DNA of 37,400 nucleotides from Sperchopsis tessellata (GCA_033557685.1 JAWQRN010000123.1:1-37400), one strand, 5' to 3'. Shown: positions 23,101 through 32,689, counted from the stretch's first letter. Notes: generated by a model not told the origin, from the letters alone. A program made the numbers and translations.

Positions 23101-26100
23101 CCTGTCTTCTCTTCATAATAATGAATAAATTCTCTCTTAGCTTCATGCAATGAAGAAAATTTTTCAACCTTACTACTACCAATGGTAGTCCCGATTCGAC
23201 CCCATGAACGGAATACCCAATAATTACCGCCTTTATCAGCTTCCAAAAGTTGCAGCTTATAATAACTATTCTTCTGTTTTTGTATATCAGTTAGACCTAG
23301 GACTGCTGTGTATTTTTCATTTCCTTTCTGATAGACATGAGCAACATCATCTAAGCCTGAATCTGGATCAACAGCAGTACCACCCTTCAACTTAACTTTC
23401 ATCTTACTGGGCATTGATTTAGTGTACATACTTCCTGACTTTGATTTTAGCGTACTCTTAAAACTTGGTTCTGGTGGTAATCGTTTAGTAGGGTCCGCTC
23501 CCCAGGTACAGATACTTTTCTTAATAACCAAATCTGGAATACGACCAGTGTTTGCTTTGGCTTCCTCAATAAAATTTTCAGATACTACATGTATATCCAG
23601 CGACTGAACTTCACTCATTCGAGATCCCATTTTCTCAACTTCTTCTGATGTGGAAATGACAGCCATTACACTATCTCGAATTTTTGATACAACCTTTCCT
23701 CCCAAGCGAGCAATATCTTTTTTTAATTCATCTTTACCCTTTGATAGTTTACCCAAAATGATAAATTCCATATCATATAGTGCTGGATGTTCCCTTTCAA
23801 TTTTTGGTCTAAAAAGTGAAATTATATTGAAATTTCAATAAATCATTTATTAACAAAATATATATATCCCTACTTTTTTACTCAATCATCTCTTATTTAA
23901 AATATAAATATGTACAGGGTGATTCACTATATTTCGACGCCCCCCCTTAATTCATTTATTCTAAGAGTTATAAAAAAAGTTAAATACAAAAGTTGTAGGC
24001 TTTCATATATATTTTTTACAAATACTACTAATAAAACAATTGCCTGCATAGGTCACGTGATATAAGAATGGAGGTGATTTTTTAAAAGGAACTGTATATT
24101 ATTACATTTTCTTCTGATTTGAAAAATATATAAGGATTGATAGGTCCTGCTGTAATAGTTTTTGACATATTGAACCTTGAAAATGTTCTAAACATGCTTT
24201 GGCTGATGATCTATGTCAACATTATTTTTTTATTACCATTGTTGTTGTTTAACATTTGTTAGTATTATTTCATCGAAATGGGTTACATAGAAGCCGATAA
24301 GTTTGAAATATTTTCCCTGTATTAAAAAAACAAAAATAAAAAAGCTCCTAGAAGAGAGTATATATCATTATACCCAAATTGCCCAACTCCCAATGAAAAC
24401 ACATTTTTGAATACTTATAGAAATTGGACATATACTAATACGTAGCACTATATTTTGCACAAGCATAAAAATTGTTTAAAATTGCTACCATTATTTAAAA
24501 CACAATGTACTATCTTCTTCTTAAATTTTGCAGGCAGTTTGAAACAGCTTTATTGTTGTCCCAGTTTAATTCATAAATTTCTCCCCTAATCTTATTTTTA
24601 ACAGTTTCAACATTCTGATTAAAATTATTATTAATTCCCCACAAAAATGCATCTAAAGGTGTTATATCGGGGTTGTTTGGTGGTCATGGAATAGGTCCAC
24701 CATTCCTAATCCAAAAGTCATATTGACCATTTAAATGCTCCCGAACCTCCAGAACATTGTGAGGGCGCTTCGTCTTCTTACCAAATTATGTGACGAAGCT
24801 CCTCAGCTGAAAATTGTTCAACCAAAAGCTGTCCCACCTCTGGAAGAATCATATCTAGATATGTTTCCCATGTTAAGTTATAATCTAATAATATAGGCCC
24901 TAGAATTTTATTTAGGAAAATACCCCACCAGCCTTTTTATTTGGAGCCACTGTTCTTTTTCGTTGATTTTTGTTCTCCTACGAAGGTCTATTTTTTATGT
25001 TAAAAATCCCTGCTGTGAAAACGACGATTCATCTGTCCATAGGATGTGTTTGAACAAGTTAGGGTTTTCATCCAGTCTTTGAAGTATTTGCTGGCAAAAT
25101 TCAAATCTTTTCTGCTTTTGATCTTCTGTCAGCTCCTGAACCCGTAATAATTTGTAAGGCCTATATTCATGTTCTTTAAATAATTTTTTTGAGTTTCATG
25201 TGATGTAAACTAGTTTCAACATTTTCTAAAACAAATTATTTACATGTACATCTCAAAACAGCTATCCGCATACAGCTATCAGAATACCGATTTTACTCAG
25301 ATAGGCTTTGTTTTAAAATAAATGTTTAAACTAGGGGTGCGGAAAAACTTTAAAATAAATTTTAGTTTTATTCTTTATATGAGTAAATTATATCATAGAT
25401 ACCTTCAAAATGAATCAAATTATCAAGGTCTTCATTCTCGTTGCTCTAATCTAGTCTTTTTCTTTAAAGGCGTCCAGTATCTCTAAAATTTCTATAAGTA
25501 TTCAAACATGTGTTTTCACTGGGAGCTGGGTAATTTGGGTATAATGCTATATACTCTCTTTTTGCAGCTATTTTATTTTAATTGTTTTTTAAATAAAGGG
25601 AAAATATTTCAAACTTTTTGGCTTCTATGTAAACTATTTTGATGAAATAATACTAACAAAAGTCAAGTAACAACAATGGTAATAAAGAAACAACTTTGTT
25701 ATTGTAAGGGACTAGATTATTTACAGAACAAGTAAAAACAAGCGTAATTTAAAATAAAGAGTATATATATATATATATATATATTTAAAAGTTGATAAAT
25801 TAAAATGAAATGAACACAGGTTAACAATAATACGTTACGAACAGATACACAAAAACCACAACAAACAGCAACCCTGTTTGTTGCCCCTTTTGGACTTTCA
25901 CATACCCCGGTCTCTGGATGGACTGTGTGGAGTTCTTGTTAAGGGTGTTTCATTCATTCATGCACCTCCGCGACCACAAGTGGTTGACCAGATACGCCTA
26001 CTCGTACTAAATAGTACGGCGCAAAAATTCAAATATAAATTATCTTACAATTTGGTTAAATCGGCCAGTGATCGCCTCGATTAAACATATGAAATACATT

Positions 26101-29100
26101 AAATAAATTTGAATGAAGTACACACAAACAGAATTTCATGATAATACAAGAATATACAATATACAAAAATACACAAACATAAATAGTATTCAAGTACATA
26201 CTCAAAAAAAAGAGATACACTTAAAATTAATTATAAGAATTATTAATGTGGCCACAGTCTATGGGTCGAAAACAGACTTATAGGTGACCTAAGTTACACT
26301 CTCATAATTTGGATCACTTTCACTACCTGTCAATTTTAAACCTTCGTAATTGTGTTCCAAAGCTCTTTCACTAAGCATACTTTCATACTTTGATTCATCT
26401 AATATTAAATCTCTAGAATCCATTTCAAAACTATTCGATGTTTTCGACTTGCCATCAGATTTTCGTTTTTTATAAATGACAGAATATTCATCGACTGCGG
26501 AACTTCCAATTGTTTGACTTATTGTAGAGTATCCTACACTGTCAGTTCGGTGTCGTAACTCCTCATAATTGAGATCTGTTTCTGAAGTAGCTTGGAAGCT
26601 TTATTTAAGGACTTTGTAGCCAGTATCCGAACTGATAAGATTTGCAGGACCGTTGATTCTTGCATAACCTGGCTCTGAACCAGAATCCTCATCTTCAATC
26701 TTTCATAGCCAGGATAACTACATTTCCGAGCAATCTTTTTTAAGGTTTCATAGTTGTGATCGTTATGTAGCGGAGATATATCGTTACCAGTATTAGTTTC
26801 GGAGTAAACATTTTCATCAGTGGCACTTAATGATGATGATTCTCTTGTGGGTTGTTGCATTATTATATTTTCTGATGTTGATTCAGACTCAACTTCGTCC
26901 ACTTCGGGTTTCTTCTTGTTCTTGTGAACCTTTGCATAAATGTCATCAAGATTTTTGGGAACCTTCACTTTTTTTGATTGACATATAATTCGGGACTAGC
27001 AGCGGGTGGAGGTGAGGGTAAAGGTGAATTAGCTTGTCTTTTCTCAGGTTGTGGAGATCCAAGTTTTGCTTCAGAACTTGAAGATGATGCTTGTCTTGAA
27101 TGTGAATGAGCAACATGCTTCAAACTATCGACACTAGGAGGTTGTGGTGCAGGCTCATATAACTCATCTCTGTCTTCATCTTTTTCTGTATCTTGAACCA
27201 CTGACGGAGGGCGAGGGTTAATTTCCACAGCTACTGTTATGACAACTGAATTTGGGCACTACCACTTTTATATACTTGATTAATTGTATCTTGAATAGTG
27301 GTAAACATTTCATCAGAGTCATCTGATATGGTAGAATAATGTGGGTCCAGTTCTCTAAGGTGCTTTGTTTTACTTAACTACCTTAGTTTGGGCCCTTGTC
27401 TTTGCTAAAGGTTCTCTTACACTGATACTTGTGTAGCCCTCTAATGTTTCAACTGGCACTCTATATACAGGGACTGGTATTTACTGCACAAACAATACAG
27501 TGCTATCCGCTGGGGCCTTTCTTGCTGCTGGGCCGGATGTTGACGCCTGGGACTTCGTACAGGTTCTTTTCTGGTGTCCAGCCTCCGCATTTGAAACATG
27601 CACCTCTCGGTATTTTGAGCTGCTTGCAGATTGTGGATAGATGACTAGCTTTTCCACAGTTGTAGCAACGGATTTGGTTGCTGCTGTCCTCTTCCTTCGG
27701 TTCTTTCTGCATTGCACCACCACCTTGCAGTCTTCTTTGAGGAGGAACATACGTCGATGAGAACCATTCACTGTTCGTAATTTTATTCATCAGTTCCAAC
27801 ATGTGTGTTGTACTTTTGAACTCTTTCAGCTTGGCTTGAGTTTGAAGGATTGGGTTATCAAACCCTTCAATCAGGTATGTAATGACATCCCTTTCTTCCA
27901 GTTTTAATTTATTTCAAATAAACACTGAACTTTTCGTCTTTCTTTCACCTTATGGCCTCAAATAGTCGAATTAATGTGCATGTAAACATTCTCGTTAGTT
28001 CTATCTTCAGGGAGTAGAGCGATAATGCACTGTACTCAGGACGCGAGTGCATTGTCTCTCAACTTTGGCACCACTATTAAAGTTATTACGGCATCACTGA
28101 CGCTGTAAATGTCTTTCACCGTTTCGAAACTTTGGAACCAGCCTGCAACGTCGTCACTTGAATTCCCATCGAATTCTGGAATCAACGTCGCAATTTCTAG
28201 GTTAGAATGTACCGCACGTGTTTGGTGAATCATCATCGTTGCTGTCGCCACCCGCAATGCCGCATTGATCAATTCATCCATAGTTATTGGCATAATATAG
28301 CTCAACGATGATGGTTGGTTTCGTAAGCTAATCTGTAAAGTTGCCTCTTCACTGGCTTCGCCGACACTTTCGGACCCGTTATTAGACATCTTGTTGTTTC
28401 AAACAACAAAATGATGTACCCAAAGTCTAAATTCAAAAAAACGTCACTGCTAACTTCAATAACCGCACACGTGAATTCAATAACTTCACACCAGATTTGC
28501 TAGGGACGTGGAAAATTGACGGAGCAACAAGTAAAAACAAGCGTAGTTTAAAATGAAGAGTATATATATTTAAAGTTGATAAATTAAAATGAAATGAACA
28601 CTGGTGAATAATAATACGTTATAAACAGATACATAAAAACCACAAGAAACAGCAACCCTGTTTGTTGACCCTTCTGGACTTTCACTTACCCTGGTCTCTG
28701 GATGAACTGTGTGGAGTTCTTGTGAAGGGCGACCACAGGTGGTTAACCGGATGCGCCTAGTCGTACTAAATAGTACAGCGCAAAAATTCAAATTTAAATT
28801 ATCTTACATTATAGATCATCAAACAAAGCCTCCTGCACTTCTATAAGTAACAAGCTTTAAAATAATGCATATTTAGAGCATTTTCAAGGCCCAATATGTC
28901 AAAAACCGTTATAGCTAGACCAAATAACCCTTATAAATTAGAAATCAGAAAAATACGATCTAAAAGAAAATGTGAAAATAATAATATTCCCTTTAAAAAA
29001 GTTACCTCTATTCTTATATCACGTGACATATGCAAGGCAATCGTTTTTTTAGTAGTATTTAAAAAATATATAGATGAAACTCTACAACTTTTGTATTTAA

Positions 29101-31388
29101 CTTTTATGTATGGCTTTTCTAGCAAGAGTTAAGTGGAGTCAAAATATAGTGAATCACATCTAAACAAAATTTGTCAAATTTAGTTTGATTCCGGTTGGAA
29201 ACTGTAGAAACTCTGGTAAATTCCAGAAAAAAAATGAGTTAAAAAGTCCAGACAAAATTAAGGTTGAAAACCTTGTACATCATGGCAATAAAAGAATCGA
29301 TTGTTAGTCTCCATTGTAGAAAGTTTTTCTCATATCCAACACTCTCTGACAACTTTGGACTTGAGGTAATCTCACAAAAAAATCAAGGATGTCAAATCTG
29401 GCAAGAAAGCAGGCCATTCAGTATAATGTGAAGGGTCACCATCTTCCGGGAAGGTTGTTTCGCCCCCTGAAATTCCTGGACATTATTTTGGATTGTTTGG
29501 GTTATTTCAGGCTGTATGAAATCTGCACCATATAAGAACCTAGTCAATGAAAAATACCACAATACCTGTCATTCTAGTCAATCACATCATATGACAATTT
29601 TTCATTGAAGCAAACTTGCCTATGCTCTTAAACCTTGGTACGTTGTAGAATGTCGTTGAGCCTGAAATAACCCAATCAATTTAAAATAATGTCCAGGAAT
29701 TTCAAGGGATTGAAATAACCTTCTAGCAAGATGACCTCAACATTATTTCAGTCAAGTATATCTCAATGAAAAATAGTCGATGCAATTGACCAGAATACCC
29801 ACCCAAATAATCAATTTCTGTCAATACAGTAAGATTTACCACCATACAATTCAATTCCAATACAATATCAATTTTCTTATCTTCTAAAAGAGATGGTCCA
29901 CTCGTTCATTGTTCAGTGTAGACAAAACCAGCCCTCAACAATTTTGAAATAAGCCCTCTCAAGTATTTCCTACAGACTGGTTGTTCAAAATGTTCAATTC
30001 TGCCCCATGATAAACTGTTTTAATGTTAACCCTCTAGGCTACAAACGATTTTGCATCAATAAACTAACAATAAACAACTGCAAGAACTGTACACTGGCTA
30101 TAGGAAAGTTGTTACCGGATAGAAACCATGTAAAGGATCTTGCAAGGAATGTTACCCTGTACAACTGGCATTTGTAATTTTTTTTATAAAAACAAAATAA
30201 TGGTTTTCATGCAGTACGAAATGAATCTGATGATATAAAAATTTTATATAAGTAGAGAAAAGATAATTGTTTTTTTCAGTTTTCAAAGATGAGTGTGGAG
30301 TGAATTTAAATATTTTTTAAATAAAGTACAACTTGCAGTTTAAATTTTTTGAGTTGAGAGTACCTCTGTGGCTATATTTGAATTTCGAAAAACCAATAAA
30401 TATATCAAAAGATAGTTATGATAAGAATCAACCTGAATTTTGTCCGGACCATTACCTCAATATTTTCAAATATAGGAGGTGAGTTGAATAGTAGGATCAC
30501 TTACTTATGAGGTTCATCAGGATCTTCTTTTTTTACAACTAAAGCAGTTGTAGTAGTGGTTAGTTTGACTACTTCTTTAAAAAGGCGCACACGAGGAACA
30601 TATTTGTACTTCTTCAAGAAAGAATGTTCCACAGCAAATTCTTTTGGCACGTGGAAAGCTTTTCTTTTTGGCTCTTTATTGACAGCATTACACTTGGCCC
30701 ACTCTGTTTTATCACCATGGCATATGTAACCAACCTTATTGAAAACAAGTTGACCACCTTTACATTCCCTGCATGATTCAAGAGTTCCAAAGGTCATTAG
30801 GTCAGCTAACCTATTAAGGGCCTATAACATAGAAATATATTGTAAATAAATGTGTTGTGGAGTAGCCCAATTATGGTAAACATAGTTTTTCAACATAGAT
30901 ATACTTCCAAAATAAGCACACAATTACATTGTTACCTCTTCTTCTCCGACTGGAACTTGTTGTTCGTTTGCTTCTAGTAAAGCATACAAATCCTTCTTTG
31001 AAAGATATTTCTTCAGTTGATCACGATATTTATACATAATTTTATTTTGCTTCTCCAACTCCTTTTCAAATTTACTTTCCTCTTTGCCATCAACTGTGTC
31101 TTCAGTTTTGAGCTTTTTTACATCTGGTTCCTCCTGCTTAATGGCACTGAAACAAAAACATGCTACAGAAAAATTCAATTGAAGAAAGGGAATTACTCAC
31201 GGAAGTTGTTTTTTTATATCATCCTTATCACTTTTGCTCATGGTGTTAAATCCAGGAAGTTTATCTCCACATTCATAGTATCCTAATTCGGAACGAAGCT
31301 TAGCAAAACAAGGCAAATGATGCCACATGTCTTGACCACCAAATCGTTTTCCTATATCAGTGTCAAAATCTTTTTTAGAAATTCGAAT
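13919..31388 (-). CDS. PARP1: Poly(ADP-ribose) polymerase 1 (PARP1), seven C-terminal exons
   Basis: This nuclear enzyme binds DNA breaks and transfers ADP-ribose from NAD+ to proteins. Seven minus-strand exons (31388-31201, 31146-30936, 30821-30505, 23808-22880, 22181-22000, 21922-21425, 14170-13919) join in phase with GT-AG introns and encode about 858 residues. In order: second half of zinc finger 2, a caspase-type DTVDG site in a basic linker, the Cys4 zinc finger 3, BRCT, WGR (YWVFRSWGRIG), helical regulatory domain (KLPKPVQNLVKMIFDI) and ADP-ribosyltransferase. The catalytic triad is intact: His in LLWHGS, Tyr in GKGIYFADM, Glu in LLYNEYIVYD. Human PARP1 starts the same region near residue 160 of 1014, so this agrees in length. 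Zinc finger 1 and the start of finger 2 lie beyond the right edge. No lesions were seen. Confidence 0.97.
14745..15209. mobile_element. pogo/Tigger-like MITE
   Basis: Flanked by TA on both sides. Its inverted repeats are CAATGGACTTCACTAATAAT on the left and CAGTAGAATCCGCCTATAAT on the right, both continuing GAACT. The motif of repeated 'TATAATGAAC' blocks is typical of pogo-like ends. At 465 bp it has no coding capacity. It contains a long perfect hairpin at 14804-14892. Confidence 0.75.
14804..14892. repeat. 41-bp perfect palindrome with 7-nt loop
   Basis: The arms 14804-14844 and 14852-14892 are exact reverse complements (outer end TTTCGTGAGTCCCTG, inner end ATACTTGGTA), with spacer CAGTACA. 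It lies inside the MITE and could extrude as a cruciform or fold in RNA. Confidence 0.95.
17158..17700 (+). repeat. Dimeric tandem repeat array
   Basis: Repeated units begin GTTAAGGTGAGGACTGAGCC and continue with AAAGTGGCC or AAAATGGCC. Starts are near 17291, 17361, 17438, 17507, 17583 and 17634, with a more diverged copy near 17160. Spacings alternate about 70 and 77 bp. Two unit types alternate (CGCTACGTAGCACAA-type and CTCATCGACGTAAC-type), giving a higher-order unit of about 146 bp. It directly precedes a LINE fragment in the same orientation. Confidence 0.85.
17790..19640 (+). pseudogene. LINE reverse-transcriptase remnant (RTE-like), copy A
   Basis: Plus-strand pieces of a non-LTR retrotransposon in several frames. 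They are a linker (KQQKRAKWFDNECRKAI), NNKAPGIDGIPAEIFKHG, YRGISLLCTEYKIL, NFVDFRQAYDSI (motif A), GVKQDGLALTLFNLVLEY (motif B, with Gly-Asp order changed), FEDDINIM (the catalytic motif with Glu in place of Ala), INTNKKK, VTYGCKTWTL and the C-terminal LRWAGHVIRMGEERLPRRTI. No endonuclease is seen. Multiple stops and frameshifts make it inactive. Clade is inferred from general resemblance. A 182-codon opposing frame (17780-18328) is a shadow. Confidence 0.85.
19897..19914. repeat. (CA)n microsatellite
   Basis: A short CA run with one CG interruption inside the last PARP1 intron. Confidence 0.85.
21425..21922 (-). CDS. PARP1: PARP1 exon: catalytic ADP-ribosyltransferase core
   Basis: Acceptor TTCTAG, donor AAT|GTAAGT. 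Ends the helical domain (MLDSLMELEIAYSLL) and encodes most of the catalytic fold: HNRKLLWHGSRLTNYAGILS (NAD-binding His), [20 protein letters not shown] (catalytic-site Tyr), KSANYC and CEVALGN. Confidence 0.97.
22000..22181 (-). CDS. PARP1: PARP1 exon: helical regulatory domain
   Basis: Acceptor TTTTTTAG, donor AAG|GTATAG. Encodes KLSKNQIQSAFKVLSELQEL and NRFYTFVPHSFG, matching the middle of the autoinhibitory helical domain. Confidence 0.96.
22182..22879 (-). other. PARP1 intron (698 bp)
   Basis: An AT-rich GT-AG intron between the WGR exon and the helical-domain exon. It contains a palindromic TGACGTCA near 22601; no repeat or gene is seen. Confidence 0.85.
22880..23808 (-). CDS. PARP1: PARP1 exon: BRCT, WGR and start of regulatory domain
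   Basis: The largest exon, 929 bp. Acceptor TTTTAG, donor TTAG|GTAAAT. Contains BRCT (GKLSKGKDELKKDIARLGGK), a Lys-rich automodification linker, WGR (LKGGTAVDPDSGL through YWVFRSWGRIGTTIGSSK, EEKTGNMWEDR) and the first helices of the regulatory domain (KLPKPVQNLVKMIF, MEFELDMEKMPLG). Confidence 0.97.
24520..25160 (-). pseudogene. Mariner-type (IS630-Tc1-mariner) transposase pseudogene
   Basis: Minus-strand pieces read RFEFCQQILQRLDENPNLF, HILWTDESSFSQQGF (first catalytic Asp) and, nearer the left, PPNNPDITPLDAFLWG (third catalytic acid) followed by VETVKNKIRGEIYELNW. The segment between is shifted and broken, and the second catalytic Asp could not be placed. The order and WTDESSF/PLDAFLWG motifs fix the superfamily. 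It is inactive. Confidence 0.75.
25727..26049 (-). repeat. LTR (3' copy relative to minus-strand coding)
   Basis: Minus strand begins TGTAAGATAATTT and ends ACTTGTT. It matches 28526-28808 throughout. It has a longer TA tract (about 25770-25786) and a 26-bp segment (TTTCATTCATTCATGCACC and flanks, near 25948) that the other copy lacks. Confidence 0.85.
26289..27480 (-). pseudogene. Captured host-like phosphotyrosine-motif adaptor cDNA (decayed)
   Basis: Minus-strand coding sequence directly after gag, in place of pol. It encodes many tyrosines in SH2/ITIM-like settings: GYTSI, HYSTI, NYETL, PGYE, PGYARI, TGYKVL, NYEEL, GYSTI, EYSVI, KYESM, NYEGL, NYESV. A Pro/Ser-rich middle (27228-26965: PAPQPPSV, SPLPSPPPAASP) and LDDIYAKVHKNKKK follow the first motifs. 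Frameshifts near 27365, 27240, 26970 and 26700 and a TAA near 26604 break the frame; the first stop of the last frame is 26289-26291. No intron-like gaps are seen, as expected for a cDNA. The composition recalls membrane-associated Src-kinase substrates such as PAG-type adaptors, but I cannot name the gene. Cellular origin is an inference. Confidence 0.6.
27481..28389 (-). pseudogene. gag of LTR retrotransposon, two CCHC knuckles
   Basis: The ATG at 28389 starts a 117-codon frame with IPEFDGNSSDDVAGWFQSFE and VVPKLRDNALAS, a Ty3/gypsy-type capsid pattern. It ends at a TGA where Trp is expected. After a broken stretch the frame resumes (KLEERDVITYLIEGFDNP, then STTHMLELMNKI) and reaches CYNCGKASHLSTIC (27629-27670), a complete CCHC knuckle. 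A second knuckle (27559-27600, CFKC then AGHQKRTC) is split by a frameshift. The gag reading ends in a Ser/Ala-rich tail, after which the host-like segment begins. It is inactive as read. Confidence 0.85.
28526..28808 (-). repeat. LTR (5' copy relative to minus-strand coding)
   Basis: Matches 25727-26049; shorter through a 26-bp gap and a shorter TA tract. The gag ATG lies about 137 bp further on in the minus direction, as for a leader following a 5' LTR. Confidence 0.85.
29418..29757. repeat. Fold-back (inverted) repeat, possible MITE
   Basis: The arms at about 29418-29513 and 29658-29757 are imperfect reverse complements. Shared blocks are TGAAATTCCTGGACATTATT and GGGTTATTTCAGGCT. The spacer is about 145 bp. 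No coding capacity or clear target duplication was found. Confidence 0.75.
30505..30821 (-). CDS. PARP1: PARP1 exon: zinc finger 3
   Basis: Acceptor TTATAG, donor CATAA|GTAAGT. Four cysteines in CRECKGGQLVF, YICHGD and WAKC form the structural zinc ribbon of domain 3. It ends in a Thr-rich, then acidic linker (TTTTTALVVKKEDPDEPH) toward the BRCT domain. Confidence 0.95.
30936..31146 (-). CDS. PARP1: PARP1 exon: NLS/caspase linker and start of zinc finger 3 domain
   Basis: Acceptor TTTCAG, donor GAG|GTAAC. Encodes an acidic and lysine-rich linker with KKLKTEDTVDGKEE, corresponding to the human NLS/DEVD region, then the helical N-terminal part of the zinc-3 (PADR1) domain (QNKIMYKYRDQLKKYL, ANEQQVPVGEEE). 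Confidence 0.95.
31201..31388 (-). CDS. PARP1: PARP1 exon: second half of zinc finger 2
   Basis: Acceptor TTTCAG precedes 31388; donor GTGAGT follows 31201. Starts in phase 0 (IRISKKDF) and ends two bases into a Pro codon. Contains WHHLPCF, the His and Cys that complete the zinc ligand set of finger 2, and KLPGFNTM. The first two Cys ligands must be on an upstream exon outside the window. Confidence 0.95.
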
Positions 31389-31499
31389 CTGAAATGCAAA
31401 AGAAACGAGTTCATAGATTTGTGCCTTTAACACTAAAACCGATATACTTAAATTTATGATATCCACATTACATTTTTGTTTTTTAAATTATATATGGTT

Positions 31500-32060
31500 A
31501 AGATATTTTCCAATCTGGTGCTCAAAATATATACTCTACAGCTGCACTAAACAACTTCCGCAATATGGTGTCTCCTTGTCCGACACCCATTTGAGTATTA
31601 AGTGTTTCCATTGCTTAATGTTACTTAACACTTGATGTGGCTTTTACATAGATGTTTCAAATGATCTATTTAGGTAAACAGGATACCATTTTGGATAAAG
31701 GCTATTTATCACTTCCGCAAATGTCTTGAAAGTCAAATGCTTTCTCGCAATCAACGAAAGCATCACATAGCGGTAGGTTATACATGTTGCATTTAGTTAT
31801 CAATTTGCAATCCGTGTCAATGTGGTCAATAGTACTATATACCTTCCAAAACCTGCTTGTCCTTTGAGATGATTAATCTAATAGATGAGGATCATATAAG
31901 CCACACACTAATTGGTTATTAATTTTGAAGTATACTTCTGTTTCTAATTTCTAATATTTATCGTGTCTGGTTTTGTGGATCAAGATGGGCATGGGCACTT
32001 TTAACATTGCTGTTGGTTTTACCTACAGGTCTGATGAAAGTATTTAAATTTCTTAATCTT
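31500..32060 (-). pseudogene. LINE reverse-transcriptase remnant, copy C
   Basis: Minus-strand pieces read from the right are HLIHKTRHDKY-like sequence, then FWKVYSTIDHIDTDCKL, NLPLCDAFVDCEKAFDF (motif A) and LNTQMGVGQGDTI with a following LF-x-AAVEYIF (motif B). Stops and frameshifts are frequent. The opposite orientation to copy B means separate insertions. Confidence 0.75.
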
Positions 32061-32689
32061 ATTTGAAAATTCTTCACAAGGTACTACTTCAGATTTTAAA
32101 CATATTTTGCCTTGATGATTTAAATGTCAATGACATCACTGCCTATTTGTTGGTACACTGAACCGTAAATTTTAAAATGAGTAATACTAAAATTTACCAT
32201 TGCTTTAAAAAATTAAATTATGAATTGTTTCAAGTAGATTTTGAATCAGCTCCACTTTATGTTATGTTTTTGAATACTAGTATAATTTCACTATTAATAT
32301 ATATGTCCCTTTGAAAAATGGAATGTTTATCAAGCCCAAGACTCCATGCCTTACTAATACCATAACACTAAAGATAATATACCTCACAAATATTTAAATA
32401 AATTTAAATACTTGAAAGGTATTCGTCATTGAAATCTATACAAAAGCCTACATAATTTTACAACTTCCGCTATTAGACTCGAAAAACAAAACCTAGTATT
32501 GAATTCTCTAATTGGCAGATTAACACTAATAGGTTGTGAAGGGTTTTGATGTTTATTAATACATTTAAACCCTCAAAACATAATTGCTTGCCAAAGTATT
32601 TGCACACAGAGTTTTGTGGTGAGGTAAATAAATATATCTATATCCATATAATAAAAAAAGAGTATACCATGGTCAAGCCCCCCTGATAA

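Larger units (their letters stand above)
25727..28808 (-). mobile_element. LTR retrotransposon carrying gag plus a captured host-like cDNA
   Basis: LTR-like direct repeats (25727-26049 and 28526-28808) are bordered by TTACAG (25721-25726) and TTATAG (28809-28814), an imperfect target duplication. On the minus strand the order is LTR, leader of about 140 bp, gag with two zinc knuckles, a 1.2-kb cellular-looking Tyr-motif segment, 3' untranslated-like DNA, LTR. No protease, reverse transcriptase, RNase H or integrase motif is present, so it would have needed enzymes in trans. It disrupts the right arm of the mariner-type transposon, so it is younger. A primer-binding site and polypurine tract were not clearly identified. 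Confidence 0.75.
23915..29160 (-). mobile_element. Mariner-type transposon with >500-bp inverted repeats, split by LTR element
   Basis: TA dinucleotides flank it (23913-23914, 29161-29162). The ends read CAGGGTGATTCACTATATTT on the left and GATGTGATTCACTATATTTT on the right. The left arm (23915 to about 24427) matches the reverse complement of 29160-28815 and then 25720 to about 25488. Thus the right arm is interrupted by the 3.1-kb LTR element. Without the insert the element is about 2.16 kb. A decayed transposase lies between the arms on the minus strand. Confidence 0.85.
23809..30504 (-). other. PARP1 intron (6696 bp) with nested transposons
   Basis: A GT-AG intron between the zinc finger 3 and BRCT exons. 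Most of it is the mariner-type element 23915-29160 and the LTR element inside it. The remainder (29161-30504) holds a fold-back repeat and otherwise featureless AT-rich DNA. Confidence 0.9.
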
